Made by a program: the position numbers and the translations under genes
The notes under the pieces: generated by a model
Seen by the model: the letters and a program-made list of their open reading frames with translations, nothing else
The model's database searches: none
Told to the model about the DNA's origin: nothing
In this document: in pieces, positions 15,798 through 23,750 of the stretch
Position numbering within the stretch: position 1 is the stretch's first letter
Layout: each line of letters opens with the position of its first letter
NCBI GenBank assembly: GCA_019421865.1
Contig: JAHZEL010000017.1
Location: forward strand, 1 to 42,724
Length of the DNA: 42,724 bases
Direction of reading: 5' to 3'
From: Desulfovibrionaceae bacterium
GTDB lineage: Bacteria > Desulfobacterota > Desulfovibrionia > Desulfovibrionales > Desulfovibrionaceae

Positions 15798-16805
15798 ATG
15801 AGTACGTCTGAAAGAAAGATACGTCCGGCGGAGGCCGTTCCTGATGAGCGAGGTATGCGTTCTTTCCTGCAGGCCTTCTACCACTGGTATGAGGCGGCGG
15901 ATGCTCCCGTCCGACAGTGTTCGCGTTCCCGTGTGCTCCTGGTATGTCTTCTCATGCGCTTTGCCGCCCTGCGTCTCGGCGAGGTTCTTCTCTTCGATGA
16001 TCTTGCCGATATCGACAGAGAAAGCTCGCGGCTTCATGTGCGGGGCAGAAGAGCTCGGAGTCTTCCTCTTCCACGCTCTGTGATGAAAAGAATACTGGAG
16101 CTGTGCGAAACGCCGTGCAACATAAGGGAACGAGGAAGGCTCTGCCGGCTTGATCCCGCTTATGTGCGCCGTATTTTTGCCATGCGTGCTGCGGAAGCCG
16201 GGCTTTCGGGGCTCCGCCCCACGGCGCTGCGGAAGTTTCGTGAACAGGAACTTCTGCGGTCCGGCGTATCGCTTTCCGCGGCGGAGTTTTTTCTCGGCAG
16301 AAAGGATGGAGCGCCGGGAGAAGACGACATAAAACAGCTTGAGAGTTTCTGCCGCCGCTGGGAGTACGCGCATCAGATCGGACGACACAATACCGTGCAG
16401 GGGGAGCTGACAGTTCTGCGGAGAGGAGAGTTTTCCTGCGATCTTGAAATAGTTACGGAAGGGGGAACGCCTTTTGCCGTGCAGTGTTCGACTCGTACCT
16501 TCATGCGCCTTGAACTGGCTGCACGGAAAAAAGTTGCGGTATCCGTACGCTCGCTGCAGGTGAAACTTCTCAGAAACTGCAGGCAGGAGAAGAACTGTTT
16601 TTGCGCCGTCGTGCAGGATATTGTGGAGAGGGGAGGGGAAGCCCGGATCATGCTCAGTTTGAAGGATGATTCCCGACAGCAGTTTTGTACTAGTATTTCA
16701 CAAAATGATATGAAAATATTAACATTGCGCTGTGGCGGAGTGGTCCGGCTTTTTATCTCGCCTGCAGATTTTACCTTTTGCGATCAGGAACAGTCGGATC
16801 TATAA
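15798..16805 (+). CDS. tunR: TunR-type molybdate/tungstate-responsive regulator (integrase-like N-terminus plus two Mop domains)
   Basis: A 335-aa predicted transcription factor. The first ~185 residues resemble the catalytic domain of tyrosine recombinases (LRLGEVLLFDDLADIDRESSRLHVRG; GLRPTALRKFREQELLRSGVSLSAAEFFLGRK) but lack the terminal catalytic Tyr, as in DNA-binding versions. The last ~140 residues form two TOBE/Mop modules (ELTVLRRGEFSCDLEIV..., CAVVQDIVERGGEARIMLSL...) that bind oxyanions. This domain pair is that of TunR, the tungstate-responsive regulator described in Desulfovibrio. GGGAGGG precedes ATG 15798. It is divergent from the FmdE-MoeA/mobA operon, a likely target (inference). 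Confidence 0.82.
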   Translation: MSTSERKIRPAEAVPDERGMRSFLQAFYHWYEAADAPVRQCSRSRVLLVCLLMRFAALRLGEVLLFDDLADIDRESSRLHVRGRRARSLPLPRSVMKRILELCETPCNIRERGRLCRLDPAYVRRIFAMRAAEAGLSGLRPTALRKFREQELLRSGVSLSAAEFFLGRKDGAPGEDDIKQLESFCRRWEYAHQIGRHNTVQGELTVLRRGEFSCDLEIVTEGGTPFAVQCSTRTFMRLELAARKKVAVSVRSLQVKLLRNCRQEKNCFCAVVQDIVERGGEARIMLSLKDDSRQQFCTSISQNDMKILTLRCGGVVRLFISPADFTFCDQEQSDL

Positions 16806-16929
16806 GAAAAGTAATGAGAATTTTCTTTTTTTGGGAAAAAGTAAGAAAAATGCTTCACAAAGTTGCGGGAACAAGATATAAAAATTATGCCCGATATTCT
16901 TGCCCTGAAAAAATGTTTATGGTGTGTGC

Positions 16930-16958
16930 TTGACATAAGAAGAACATGCAGGTATTAT
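16930..16958 (+). promoter_or_regulatory. Strong sigma-70 promoter upstream of the HhH protein gene
   Basis: A perfect TTGACA (16930-16935), exactly 17 bases, then TATTAT (16953-16958). Transcription would start near 16965 and read into the gene at 17002. Confidence 0.85.
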
Positions 16959-17001
16959 TCCCCCGTTAGTTTTCCACCCTTATTTTTCAGGAGAAAGTAT
17001 C

Positions 17002-17295
17002 ATGGATATCAAGCATATTCTTGCCTGCTTCGCTGTCGCCGCCCTCTGCCTTACCGGCACCGCCGTTGCCGCTGAAAAGGCCAATCTGAACAGCGCCACG
17101 GAAGACGAACTCGCCGCCGATCCCAACATCGGTGCCGATCTCGCCAGAAAGATCATGGAATACCGTGAAAACGTGGGCGACTTCGCCAGCTACGAAGAAC
17201 TGAAGGAAGTGGAAGGTATCACCGATACCAAGATCAAGGAAATCAACGAACACTTCCAGATCGAAGGCGTTGCCAGCTTCGACTGCAACTGCTGA
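17002..17295 (+). CDS. Secreted ComEA-like helix-hairpin-helix protein
   Basis: A 97-aa exported protein: signal peptide MDIKHILACFAVAALCLTGTAVAA, then one ComEA-type HhH module (KANLNSATEDELAADPNIGADLARKIMEYRENVGDFASYEELKEVEGITDTKIKEI), ending in FDCNC. HhH modules bind DNA backbone; ComEA proteins act in DNA uptake, but small stand-alone versions are common in bacteria with no known competence and their role is unclear. The C-terminal C-N-C pair is unusual and could be a redox or metal site. It has a near-consensus promoter and an AGGAG site, suggesting high expression. It lies 149 bases ahead of the candidate selenoprotein gene, on the same strand. Confidence 0.85.
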   Translation: MDIKHILACFAVAALCLTGTAVAAEKANLNSATEDELAADPNIGADLARKIMEYRENVGDFASYEELKEVEGITDTKIKEINEHFQIEGVASFDCNC

Positions 17296-17443
17296 TTCAA
17301 CGCGTCGAAGGACGCCTGAAACTGTTTCAAGATTCCGGGATTTCATGGGGAAATCGCAGATTCTGCCTTGTTCGCGGTTCTGATGGCGCAGAACGTCGTT
17401 ACCGTCATTCGGCAGACCGGAATTAATCATCCAAGTAGTTCCT

Positions 17444-18928
17444 ATGAACATGAGTGCTCTCAAGTGCCTCGGCAAGCTGTCTCTTGCTCTGCTGCTTGCC
17501 GCCAGCCTGAACGGAGTAGCTCTGGCTGGAGTGGCGCCTGTCGAAGGCAGTGCTGCCATGAAGTCTCCTGCGAGCAATGCCGCTGTGGTGGCCAAGCTGA
17601 TCGGTCTCGTGAACAACCGTCACGAAAAGACCCTGACCGGCCTCGAACGTACCATCGACGACGGTATTGTCATTCGTCAGAGCTACATCAAAGACGGAAA
17701 GATCATCATTCCTTCCGAAGGTCTGTATTCCACTGCTCGCTCGAGCAACTGGTATCCCTTCGACAACGAACCCATCACCATGGCCGGCAAGAACTACCGT
17801 GTCATCGTGGACCGCTATGTCCGCGACGTGGTTCGTGACGTTGTCATGAAGAAGGGCGACATCATCACCAGCAACGCGGACAAGTCCCGCGGCTGGGAGC
17901 TTTCTTCCGTGGAAGGCTGGCAGACCTATGGTCTCGCTGATGGCAAGAGCGCTGTCTTCAAGGTCGTAAAGACCACCGGCAACTATTATGGATCCACCTT
18001 CCCCGTGAAGGTCGGCACCAGTATCACCAATGATGCTGCCGACGGCTCTCTGGTGAAGGGCTCCAAGCAGCCTGCCGGACATACCGTGCCTGACGAAACG
18101 AACAACCTGTCCCGTTTCGACTACGGCAACAACGTGTCCAGCGTTGGCCGTACCTATGTTGTTGTCGACAAGATCGACGAGAACGACAATGTTTATGTCC
18201 GCGAGCTCGGCACTGACAGCTGCACCGACATTTACATGTCTTCCTCCAAGCCTGTCGTCGGTTCCTATGGCAACAACGCCACCTTCAAGGTCGGCGACGC
18301 CACCGTGGCGGTGAAGAACATCGGCAAGGACAGTGTGGAAGTTTCCATCACCGATCAGGCCGGCAACCTCACCACCAAGAAGCTCTACATCGACTCCAAG
18401 AATGCCCACTGGCTCATGCAGTCCATGGTTGAGCGCGACAAGTGCTATGTGGTTTCCAAAGACGGAAAGACCCTTGTCCATCTGAACATTCGCCCCGGCA
18501 ATCCGTTCAAGGACGGTAAGGTTGACCTGGTTGCGTACTCTGATGTTATCGACGTGCAGAATGGAACCGACTGGCCTGTTGACCCTCGGTTCATGACACG
18601 TCCCGAGACCTGAGCTACCTGCACCTATCCGCACGAAGTCATGATCGCCAACAAGGAACCGATCGTGCTCGACGGCGGAGCCAACAACGTGTTTGTTGGT
18701 CCTAACAACCAGTTCAAGATCGTTATCGATGAATTTGACGGCACCACTGTGAAGGCTTGGCATGTTGAAACCGCCAAGGCCAAGACCGGCAACCTCGCAG
18801 CTCGTGCTGAGGGCAAGAACATTGACCTTGTCGTAGGCAAGGCTTGCCGCTCCACTGTTCACTTCATCAGCCGCTGGTACGGCAAGATGTATGATGAACT
18901 GCTGGCCGGTAAGGACGTGTTCAAATAG
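17444..18928 (+). CDS. Secreted protein of unknown family with in-frame UGA (candidate selenoprotein, U-x-x-C)
   Basis: A 494-residue reading frame if the UGA at 18611-18613 is decoded; 389 aa if it is a stop. The signal peptide MNMSALKCLGKLSLALLLAASLNGVALAG is clear, and the remainder is a soluble, beta-rich exported protein without membrane segments. After codon 389 the same frame continues for 104 residues to a stop at 18926-18928, directly followed by a strong terminator. The UGA is followed by GCT ACC TGC, giving E-T-U-A-T-C-T-Y, a U-x-x-C redox motif. Codon and residue style do not change across the UGA. I do not recognise the family. The gene lacks a clear Shine-Dalgarno site at 17444 or 17450. 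The alternative is a nonsense mutation or two separate genes. Confidence 0.62.
18611..18613 (+). other. In-frame UGA, candidate selenocysteine codon 390
   Basis: TGA is followed in frame by Ala-Thr-Cys, so the residue would be the first of a U-x-x-C pair. The downstream frame stays open for 104 codons. The organism decodes UGA, as selD shows. Confidence 0.6.
18640..18667 (+). promoter_or_regulatory. Candidate SECIS-like hairpin downstream of the UGA
   Basis: CATGATCG (18640-18647) pairs with CGATCGTG (18660-18667) over eight pairs including one G-U, around a 12-nt loop that contains GG. The stem starts 27 bases after the UGA. This position suits a bacterial selenocysteine insertion element, although the loop does not begin with G. 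Confidence 0.45.
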
Positions 18929-18938
18929 CATCGTATCC

Positions 18939-18972
18939 GGCACGGGAATTCTGCGGTTCCCGTGCCTTTTTT
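18939..18972 (+). terminator. Intrinsic terminator after the candidate selenoprotein
   Basis: A perfect 10-bp stem (GGCACGGGAA at 18939-18948 and TTCCCGTGCC at 18957-18966) is followed by six T, 11 bases after the stop at 18928. This supports 18928, not 18613, as the end of the gene. Confidence 0.92.
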
Positions 18973-18977
18973 ATCCC

Positions 18978-19039
18978 GCTGAGGCATGCATGGGGTTATG
19001 CACGCTTCAGCAGAAAAGCCAGGCTCGGACTGGCTTTTC
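18978..19039. other. Two further hairpins in tandem
   Basis: A 14-bp imperfect stem (18978-18991 with 18998-19011, two non-Watson-Crick positions) is followed by a perfect 10-bp stem (GAAAAGCCAG at 19013-19022 and CTGGCTTTTC at 19030-19039). The second resembles a bidirectional terminator. With the hairpin at 18939 they form a triple stop between the secreted protein and the oxidoreductase operon. Confidence 0.6.
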
Positions 19040-19120
19040 TTGCCCATACGCTGTCGGATGTTCGGGGGAAGTGCTTGCATGTGCCCGGCCGCCGCGCTAC
19101 CATTGACGTAAGGTTTGATA

Positions 19121-19143
19121 AGATCGGACATGTTGTCCGATCT
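19121..19143. promoter_or_regulatory. 10-bp perfect inverted repeat upstream of the oxidoreductase operon
   Basis: AGATCGGACA and TGTCCGATCT are separated by TGT, 135 bases before the oxidoreductase start, just after a TTGACG at 19103. It could be an operator or an mRNA hairpin; the binding protein is unknown. Confidence 0.5.
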
Positions 19144-19277
19144 CGTCCGCTGCGTAAGCGTCCGTTTCGCAGCGGGGGGAGTAATTCACAGCGTTCAGGC
19201 GGCTTTTGCCGAGATCTGAATCCGGCGTATCTTCCGCGGAAATGTTCTGCGCAACAAGTTCAACAGGCAGGTTCATC

Positions 19278-21434
19278 ATGCCCGAAAGTTACTCACGAAG
19301 AAATTTTCTCAAGCTGAGCGCTGCTCTTGTCGCGGGCGGGGCGGCTATTGCCACTCCCGACAAGGCACGCGCCATTGGCTATGTTCCTCCCAAAGGAGGA
19401 GCCATAACGGAAGTCAAGGGATACTGCCCCTTCTGTCAGGTTCGCTGCACCTATACGGCGCGCGTGCAGGACGGAAAGATTCTTAATATCACCGGCGACA
19501 AGAACAACTACTGGACCGGCGGCGCCATGTGCCCGAAGGGCATGTCCATTCTGGAACTCATGGACAGCCCCTTCCGCATCACCGAGCCCATGTATCATGA
19601 GCCGGACGGCAGCTGGCGCAGAATCACCTACCAGGAAGCCGTCGACATGGTTGTGGAACGCATGAAGGCCGTTCGCGACAAGTACGGCGCCAAGGGCGGA
19701 AACCGTGTGGCTCTGACCATGCCTCTGTGGGACTGCCTGGAATCGGAAATCGCCGCGCTCATGACGCTGCGTACGGTGGGCAGCGTGCAGGCCATGCCTC
19801 CGGGCGAAACCTGCGTGTCCACGGCTTCCAACATGCTCGGTCTCATGCTCGGCGTGAACAGCGGTTCCACGCAGGTGGACGAACTGCCCAAGGCTCAGAC
19901 CGTCGTGCTCTGGGGCGCCAACGTCAACGATCTGTATCCTCCCTATACGCGCTGGCTCAAGGCCGCGCATGACGGCGGAACCAAGATCGTCTATGTGGAT
20001 CCCCGTAAGACCCGTACCAGCATCTGGTGCGACAGACAGCTTCGTCCTCAGCCCGGTACCGACGGCATCCTTGCTCTCGGCGCCATCCGCTACATTCTCG
20101 AGAAGGGCGCCTATGATGAAGAGCGCGCCCGTTTCCAGATTGAGGACTTTGAAAATCTTGCTCCGCAGACGGAAAAGTTCACGCTGGACTATGTGGAATC
20201 GATCACGGGTCTGTCCAAGGACGAACTGGTCGCCTTCTACGACATTCTTGCCGCGAGCAACAGAACCATCATCTGGATCGGCGGCTCTCTGTCCAGACAG
20301 ACCAACGGCATCACGACGGACAGAACCATCATTCTCCTGCAGGCGCTGAAGGACAATCTCATCGGCGAAGGCAAGGGTATGCTTACCTTCCAGAGCGGCA
20401 AGCCCGGCGGCGGTGAAGAGCTGGTGGATCATTACTTCGGCGAGAACAATACGCCGAAGATGAACTTCCGTCGTCTTCGTCTGGCTATGGAGAAGAAGAA
20501 CCTCGATATTCTGTTCCTCAACTCCAGCTATCGCCGCAATCCCGATGCTCTCGGTGTGCGCAAGGCCATTCAGAATGTTCCCTTCGTTGTTCATATGGGC
20601 TTTTTCCTGGACGAAGAGTCGGAAGTCTCCACGCTGTTCATTCCGGCTACCTTCGGACCGGAAAGCCAGGGCTGCGGCTACGGCAATGAAAACCAGGTGG
20701 CCTGGCGTGAAAAGATCGTTCAGGCACCCGGTTCCTGCGTGCCTGCCTGGCAGTTCTACCGTGACATCGGCCGCAAGCTTGATCCCGAACACTATCCCGA
20801 CTTCAAGGATCCGGAAGAAATCTGCCGCATGCTCCAGAAGTTCGTGCCTTCGTGGAAGGGACTTACGATGGAACGCATGCGCAAGTCTCCTACCGTGACC
20901 TGGCCGCTTTTTGCCGAAGGCGACAAGGAACGGACGGGCACCGTGTTCACCGAAGGCAAGCTCCTTACGCCTACCGGCAAGATGGTTGTTCAGGACAGAG
21001 TGTTCGGCGGCATCGATCGCTGGGATTACCCCAAGGGGCATCCCCGCAGCAAGGACGGCAAGAAGGATTTCCCGCTTGTTCTCACCCAGGGCAAGCAGCT
21101 CTGGCACTGGCAGCAGACCATGACTAACTTTGCCCGGTCCATGGCTCAGTTCTCCAACGGTCGTTTTGTTCAGGTCAATCCCAAGACGGCCTCGGAACTC
21201 GGACTGAAGCAGCGTGACCGCGTAATGCTGGAAACCATCATGGGCGGCATTGAATGCTGGGTGGATATTACGGAGAATGTGCTTCCCGGAGCGGTCTTCA
21301 CTCCGGCCAACTGCTGCCGTACCACGCCGCTGAAGGAAAACCAGAGTGAGTCCATCTGCGACATCCTCCCGAATTACTGGGATCGCATTTCTGCGCAGCA
21401 CAACTGTACAGGATGCCGCCTGAGAAAAATATGA
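19278..21434 (+). CDS. Tat-exported molybdopterin oxidoreductase catalytic subunit (DMSO reductase family)
   Basis: A 718-aa periplasmic enzyme with bis-MGD cofactor. A Tat signal is visible (SRRNFLKLSAALVAGGAAIA). A [4Fe-4S] site follows (CPFCQVRC...GAMCPKG, residues ~50-97), then the molybdenum-ligand region PPGETCVSTASNMLG (Cys near 178), VVLWGANVNDLYPP, VDPRKTRTS, QPGTDG and the C-terminal cap domain (QLWHWQQTMTNFARSM, VLPGAVFTPAN). Formate dehydrogenases carry Sec/Cys followed by His at the metal ligand; here Cys is followed by Val, so formate is less likely than a polysulfide/thiosulfate- or other oxyanion-type substrate. The start at 19278 puts the Tat motif at the N-terminus. First gene of a three-gene operon with an FeS subunit and a cytochrome b. 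Confidence 0.88.
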   Translation: MPESYSRRNFLKLSAALVAGGAAIATPDKARAIGYVPPKGGAITEVKGYCPFCQVRCTYTARVQDGKILNITGDKNNYWTGGAMCPKGMSILELMDSPFRITEPMYHEPDGSWRRITYQEAVDMVVERMKAVRDKYGAKGGNRVALTMPLWDCLESEIAALMTLRTVGSVQAMPPGETCVSTASNMLGLMLGVNSGSTQVDELPKAQTVVLWGANVNDLYPPYTRWLKAAHDGGTKIVYVDPRKTRTSIWCDRQLRPQPGTDGILALGAIRYILEKGAYDEERARFQIEDFENLAPQTEKFTLDYVESITGLSKDELVAFYDILAASNRTIIWIGGSLSRQTNGITTDRTIILLQALKDNLIGEGKGMLTFQSGKPGGGEELVDHYFGENNTPKMNFRRLRLAMEKKNLDILFLNSSYRRNPDALGVRKAIQNVPFVVHMGFFLDEESEVSTLFIPATFGPESQGCGYGNENQVAWREKIVQAPGSCVPAWQFYRDIGRKLDPEHYPDFKDPEEICRMLQKFVPSWKGLTMERMRKSPTVTWPLFAEGDKERTGTVFTEGKLLTPTGKMVVQDRVFGGIDRWDYPKGHPRSKDGKKDFPLVLTQGKQLWHWQQTMTNFARSMAQFSNGRFVQVNPKTASELGLKQRDRVMLETIMGGIECWVDITENVLPGAVFTPANCCRTTPLKENQSESICDILPNYWDRISAQHNCTGCRLRKI

Positions 21435-21443
21435 GAGGTCATC

Positions 21444-22208
21444 ATGGCTCGATATGTCATGGTCATTGATTCTGAAAAGTGCATGAACTGCAAGGCATGC
21501 GTCATTGCCTGCCAGCAGCGTAACCATGTGCCCTACGGTATTTCCCGCAACTGGGTGCATGAAACGGCCAACAGCAATGCTCCCGCCGGAGCCAAGTTCC
21601 AGCCCGGCGCCTGCATGCATTGCGATGATCCTTCCTGCGTGCGCGCCTGTCCTACCGGCGCTACCTGGAAGGCTGCCGACGGCGCCGTGGAAATCGATCG
21701 TTCCCGCTGCATCGGCTGCGGAAGCTGCATCGAAGCCTGTCCGTACCATGCCAGATTCCGTCATCCTCTGACCGGCACGGCCGACAAGTGCGACTACTGC
21801 CGCGCCAGCACGCCCGGGGAAATTCCCGCCTGTGTCGCCGTATGCCCGGTGCACTGCCGTATTTTCGGCGATGCCGACGATCCTTCCTCCGAAGTGGCAA
21901 AGGTTCTTGCTTCCCGCAAGGCCGTGCACGTCGTGCCGCTGGACAGCGGCGCCAAACCCACGCTGACCTATCTCGATGTGACGACGCCTGCGGAGCTGCC
22001 TGCCGGCAGCACGGTCAGCCATCCCGTGGATACCATGCGGCCTCTGGCCAAGGGCGTGACCTGGGTGGGAGGACTTGTGCTGGCTGCGCTCACGGGTACC
22101 TTCGTGCGTCAGCTTGTCAAGTCTTCTGAAAAGGAAGATGAGGAAATCGCGGCGGAACAGAAGGCCGCTTCCTCGGCCGACAAGCACGACAAGGAGGACA
22201 ACGCATGA
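21444..22208 (+). CDS. Four-cluster ferredoxin-type subunit of molybdopterin oxidoreductase
   Basis: A 254-aa electron-transfer subunit. Four Cys groups are seen: CMNCKACVIACQQRN, CMHCDDPSCVRACPTGA, CIGCGSCIEACPYHARF and CDYC...PACVAVCPVHC, as in the PsrB/NrfC/FdnH family. Near the C-terminus a single hydrophobic helix (GVTWVGGLVLAALTGTFVRQLV) followed by a charged, Lys/Glu-rich tail gives a membrane anchor as in FdnH. It passes electrons between the catalytic subunit and the cytochrome b. It lies 9 bases after the catalytic gene and overlaps the cytochrome gene by 4 bases (ATGA). Confidence 0.92.
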   Translation: MARYVMVIDSEKCMNCKACVIACQQRNHVPYGISRNWVHETANSNAPAGAKFQPGACMHCDDPSCVRACPTGATWKAADGAVEIDRSRCIGCGSCIEACPYHARFRHPLTGTADKCDYCRASTPGEIPACVAVCPVHCRIFGDADDPSSEVAKVLASRKAVHVVPLDSGAKPTLTYLDVTTPAELPAGSTVSHPVDTMRPLAKGVTWVGGLVLAALTGTFVRQLVKSSEKEDEEIAAEQKAASSADKHDKEDNA

Positions 22209-22909
22209 TCCGGAGACATTCCCGTTCTGCAATATTCATGCACTGGTTTAATGCCGTCTGCTGGATTTTCCTGCTCTTTTCCGGTTTTGCCCTGCTTGTC
22301 GGAGAAATGCAGCCCGTCGGTCAGTGGTGGATCAATCTCTGGCAGGGCATCTTCGGCGACAGAGGCCTTCTTGTTGCCCATCTGGCCGTAGGTACGGTAT
22401 GGGTTGCCGTGTATGTTCTGTACATCCTGCTGTTCTGCCGCAAGGAAGTGCTTCCGTTCCTGCGTGAAGTCACGACGTTCCACATCAAGAGCGACATCGA
22501 ATGGTGCATGAAGAAGGGCCTCTGGCTGGTGCTTGGTCCGAGAAAGACCATGAAGCTGGGCATTGATCCCGCGCTTCCGCCTCAGGGCTTCTACAATGCC
22601 GGTCAGCGCATGGTGGCCGTGCTTGCCGTGCTCGCCAGCATCGGTCTTGCCGTGACCGGTGTGGTCATGGGTTTCTTCTCCGGCAACGTGGATTACGCCG
22701 TGTCGGAAACGGCGTTGCAGTGGTGCATTTTCATCCATTTCTGCTGCGCCGGCCTCATGGCCATCTTCCTGCCGGTTCATATCTACATGGCGGCTCTGGC
22801 TCCCGGTGAAGGACCTGCTCTGCGTTCCATGTTCACGGGTTTTGTTCCCGAACATCATGCGGAACACCACAACCCGCTGTGGTATGAAGCGCTGAAGAAG
22901 AACCGCTGA
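22205..22909 (+). CDS. Membrane cytochrome b subunit, FdnI-like
   Basis: A 234-aa integral membrane protein with four hydrophobic helices. Haem-ligand His candidates are in MHWFNAVCWIFLLFSG, VAHLAVGTVW, FIHFCCAGLMAIFLPVHIYMAAL. The pattern matches the formate dehydrogenase gamma subunit/thiosulfate reductase cytochrome b family, which exchanges electrons between the quinone pool and the FeS subunit. The C-terminus HHAEHHNPLW is His-rich. Last gene of the operon, followed by a strong terminator. Confidence 0.9.
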   Translation: MIRRHSRSAIFMHWFNAVCWIFLLFSGFALLVGEMQPVGQWWINLWQGIFGDRGLLVAHLAVGTVWVAVYVLYILLFCRKEVLPFLREVTTFHIKSDIEWCMKKGLWLVLGPRKTMKLGIDPALPPQGFYNAGQRMVAVLAVLASIGLAVTGVVMGFFSGNVDYAVSETALQWCIFIHFCCAGLMAIFLPVHIYMAALAPGEGPALRSMFTGFVPEHHAEHHNPLWYEALKKNR

Positions 22910-22933
22910 GCATAACGGTTCAACATGAAAAAG

Positions 22934-22964
22934 AAAGGGCGAAGTCGAAAGACTTCGCCCTTTT
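22934..22964 (+). terminator. Intrinsic terminator of the oxidoreductase operon
   Basis: A perfect 13-bp stem (22934-22946 with 22951-22963) capped by a GAAA tetraloop and ending in UUUU, 25 bases after the cytochrome b stop. The A-rich left arm makes it work in both directions. Confidence 0.92.
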
Positions 22965-23064
22965 CGTATGTCTGAGGGATGGAATATGGGGATGGTCAGG
23001 AGCTCTCCAGCAGTCTTGTATCCATAAAAGGGCGTTCGGATTCCTTTCATCTTCGGAAAATTGT

Positions 23065-23643
23065 TCAGCGAACGATCAGATCGTCAAGGAAGGGAAAGCG
23101 CTCTCTTTCCTTTTTCCATCGTTCTGCCGTCATAAGGTAAAAAATATGCCTTGAGAGTCTGTGATCCGGAGGGAGGGCAGGGTGATTGAAATCCTTTTCA
23201 GGATGGTGTTCCATGCCCAGCCGCTGCATCACCCGCTCGGAAGGGGTGTTCATGACGGCGGTAAAACTGCAGACGCTTTTCATGCCCAGTCTGGAAAAGC
23301 CGACTTCCAGCGCAGCGGCAGCGGCTTCCGTGGCAAAACCGTGGCCCCAGCAGTTTTTGTGCAGTCTCCAGCCGATTTCCACCAGAGAAGAATCGAAGGA
23401 GGGCACATTCAGTCCGACGAATCCGGCAAAACCGGTAACGCCCGGTATTTCCAGAGCAAGAAGTCCGAAGCCCTGATTTCTGGTTCGTGTCTGTATGGAC
23501 TCGGCCAGCGCATCGCTTTCTTCCGATGTGAGCACGGAAGGAAAATGCCGCATGACGTCAGGATCGGCATTGAGTTCCCGGAAGGCGGGGATATCTGTCT
23601 CTTTCCAATGCCGTAGCGTAAGGCGGGGCGTCTGAATAAACAT
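23065..23643 (-). CDS. GNAT family N-acetyltransferase, RimJ/RimL-like
   Basis: A 192-aa acetyltransferase. It begins TPRLTLRHWKETD, the usual start of the RimJ/RimL/YdaF group; the acetyl-CoA loop is GWRLHKNCWGHGFATEAAAAALEVGF, and NTPSERVMQRLGM is the conserved motif B. AGGAGGTCC lies ahead of the ATG. Likely substrates in this group are protein N-termini or amino acids; the specific one cannot be told. Confidence 0.88.
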   Translation of the reverse strand: MFIQTPRLTLRHWKETDIPAFRELNADPDVMRHFPSVLTSEESDALAESIQTRTRNQGFGLLALEIPGVTGFAGFVGLNVPSFDSSLVEIGWRLHKNCWGHGFATEAAAAALEVGFSRLGMKSVCSFTAVMNTPSERVMQRLGMEHHPEKDFNHPALPPDHRLSRHIFYLMTAERWKKERERFPFLDDLIVR

Positions 23644-23750
23644 GATGGACCTCCTGATCGAACGTGCCGAAGTTCTGCCGGATGACCTCCGATGTGGATG
23701 GGCTCGATGGCTTTGTATAAAGCGTCGTGAGAGTGTTTCTCAGACTGGCG

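Noticed and set aside
18641..18928. The downstream part of the candidate selenoprotein as a separate 95-aa gene starting at ATG 18641
   Set aside because: No good ribosome binding site precedes that ATG, there is no signal peptide, and the start lies only 28 bases after the UGA in the same frame as the long upstream gene. Kept as the main alternative.
17423..18943. A 506-codon minus-strand frame opposite the candidate selenoprotein, uninterrupted by stops
   Set aside because: Considered as the true gene since it lacks the UGA problem. The plus strand, however, has a signal peptide and a terminator in the right place, while the minus frame has no signal peptide or known domain and would start inside the plus-strand terminator hairpin.
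19293..22232. A 979-codon open frame on the minus strand opposite the oxidoreductase operon
   Set aside because: It is an antisense shadow caused by codon bias in the plus-strand genes, whose motifs (FeS Cys groups, Tat signal) are unmistakable. The antisense product has no recognisable domain.
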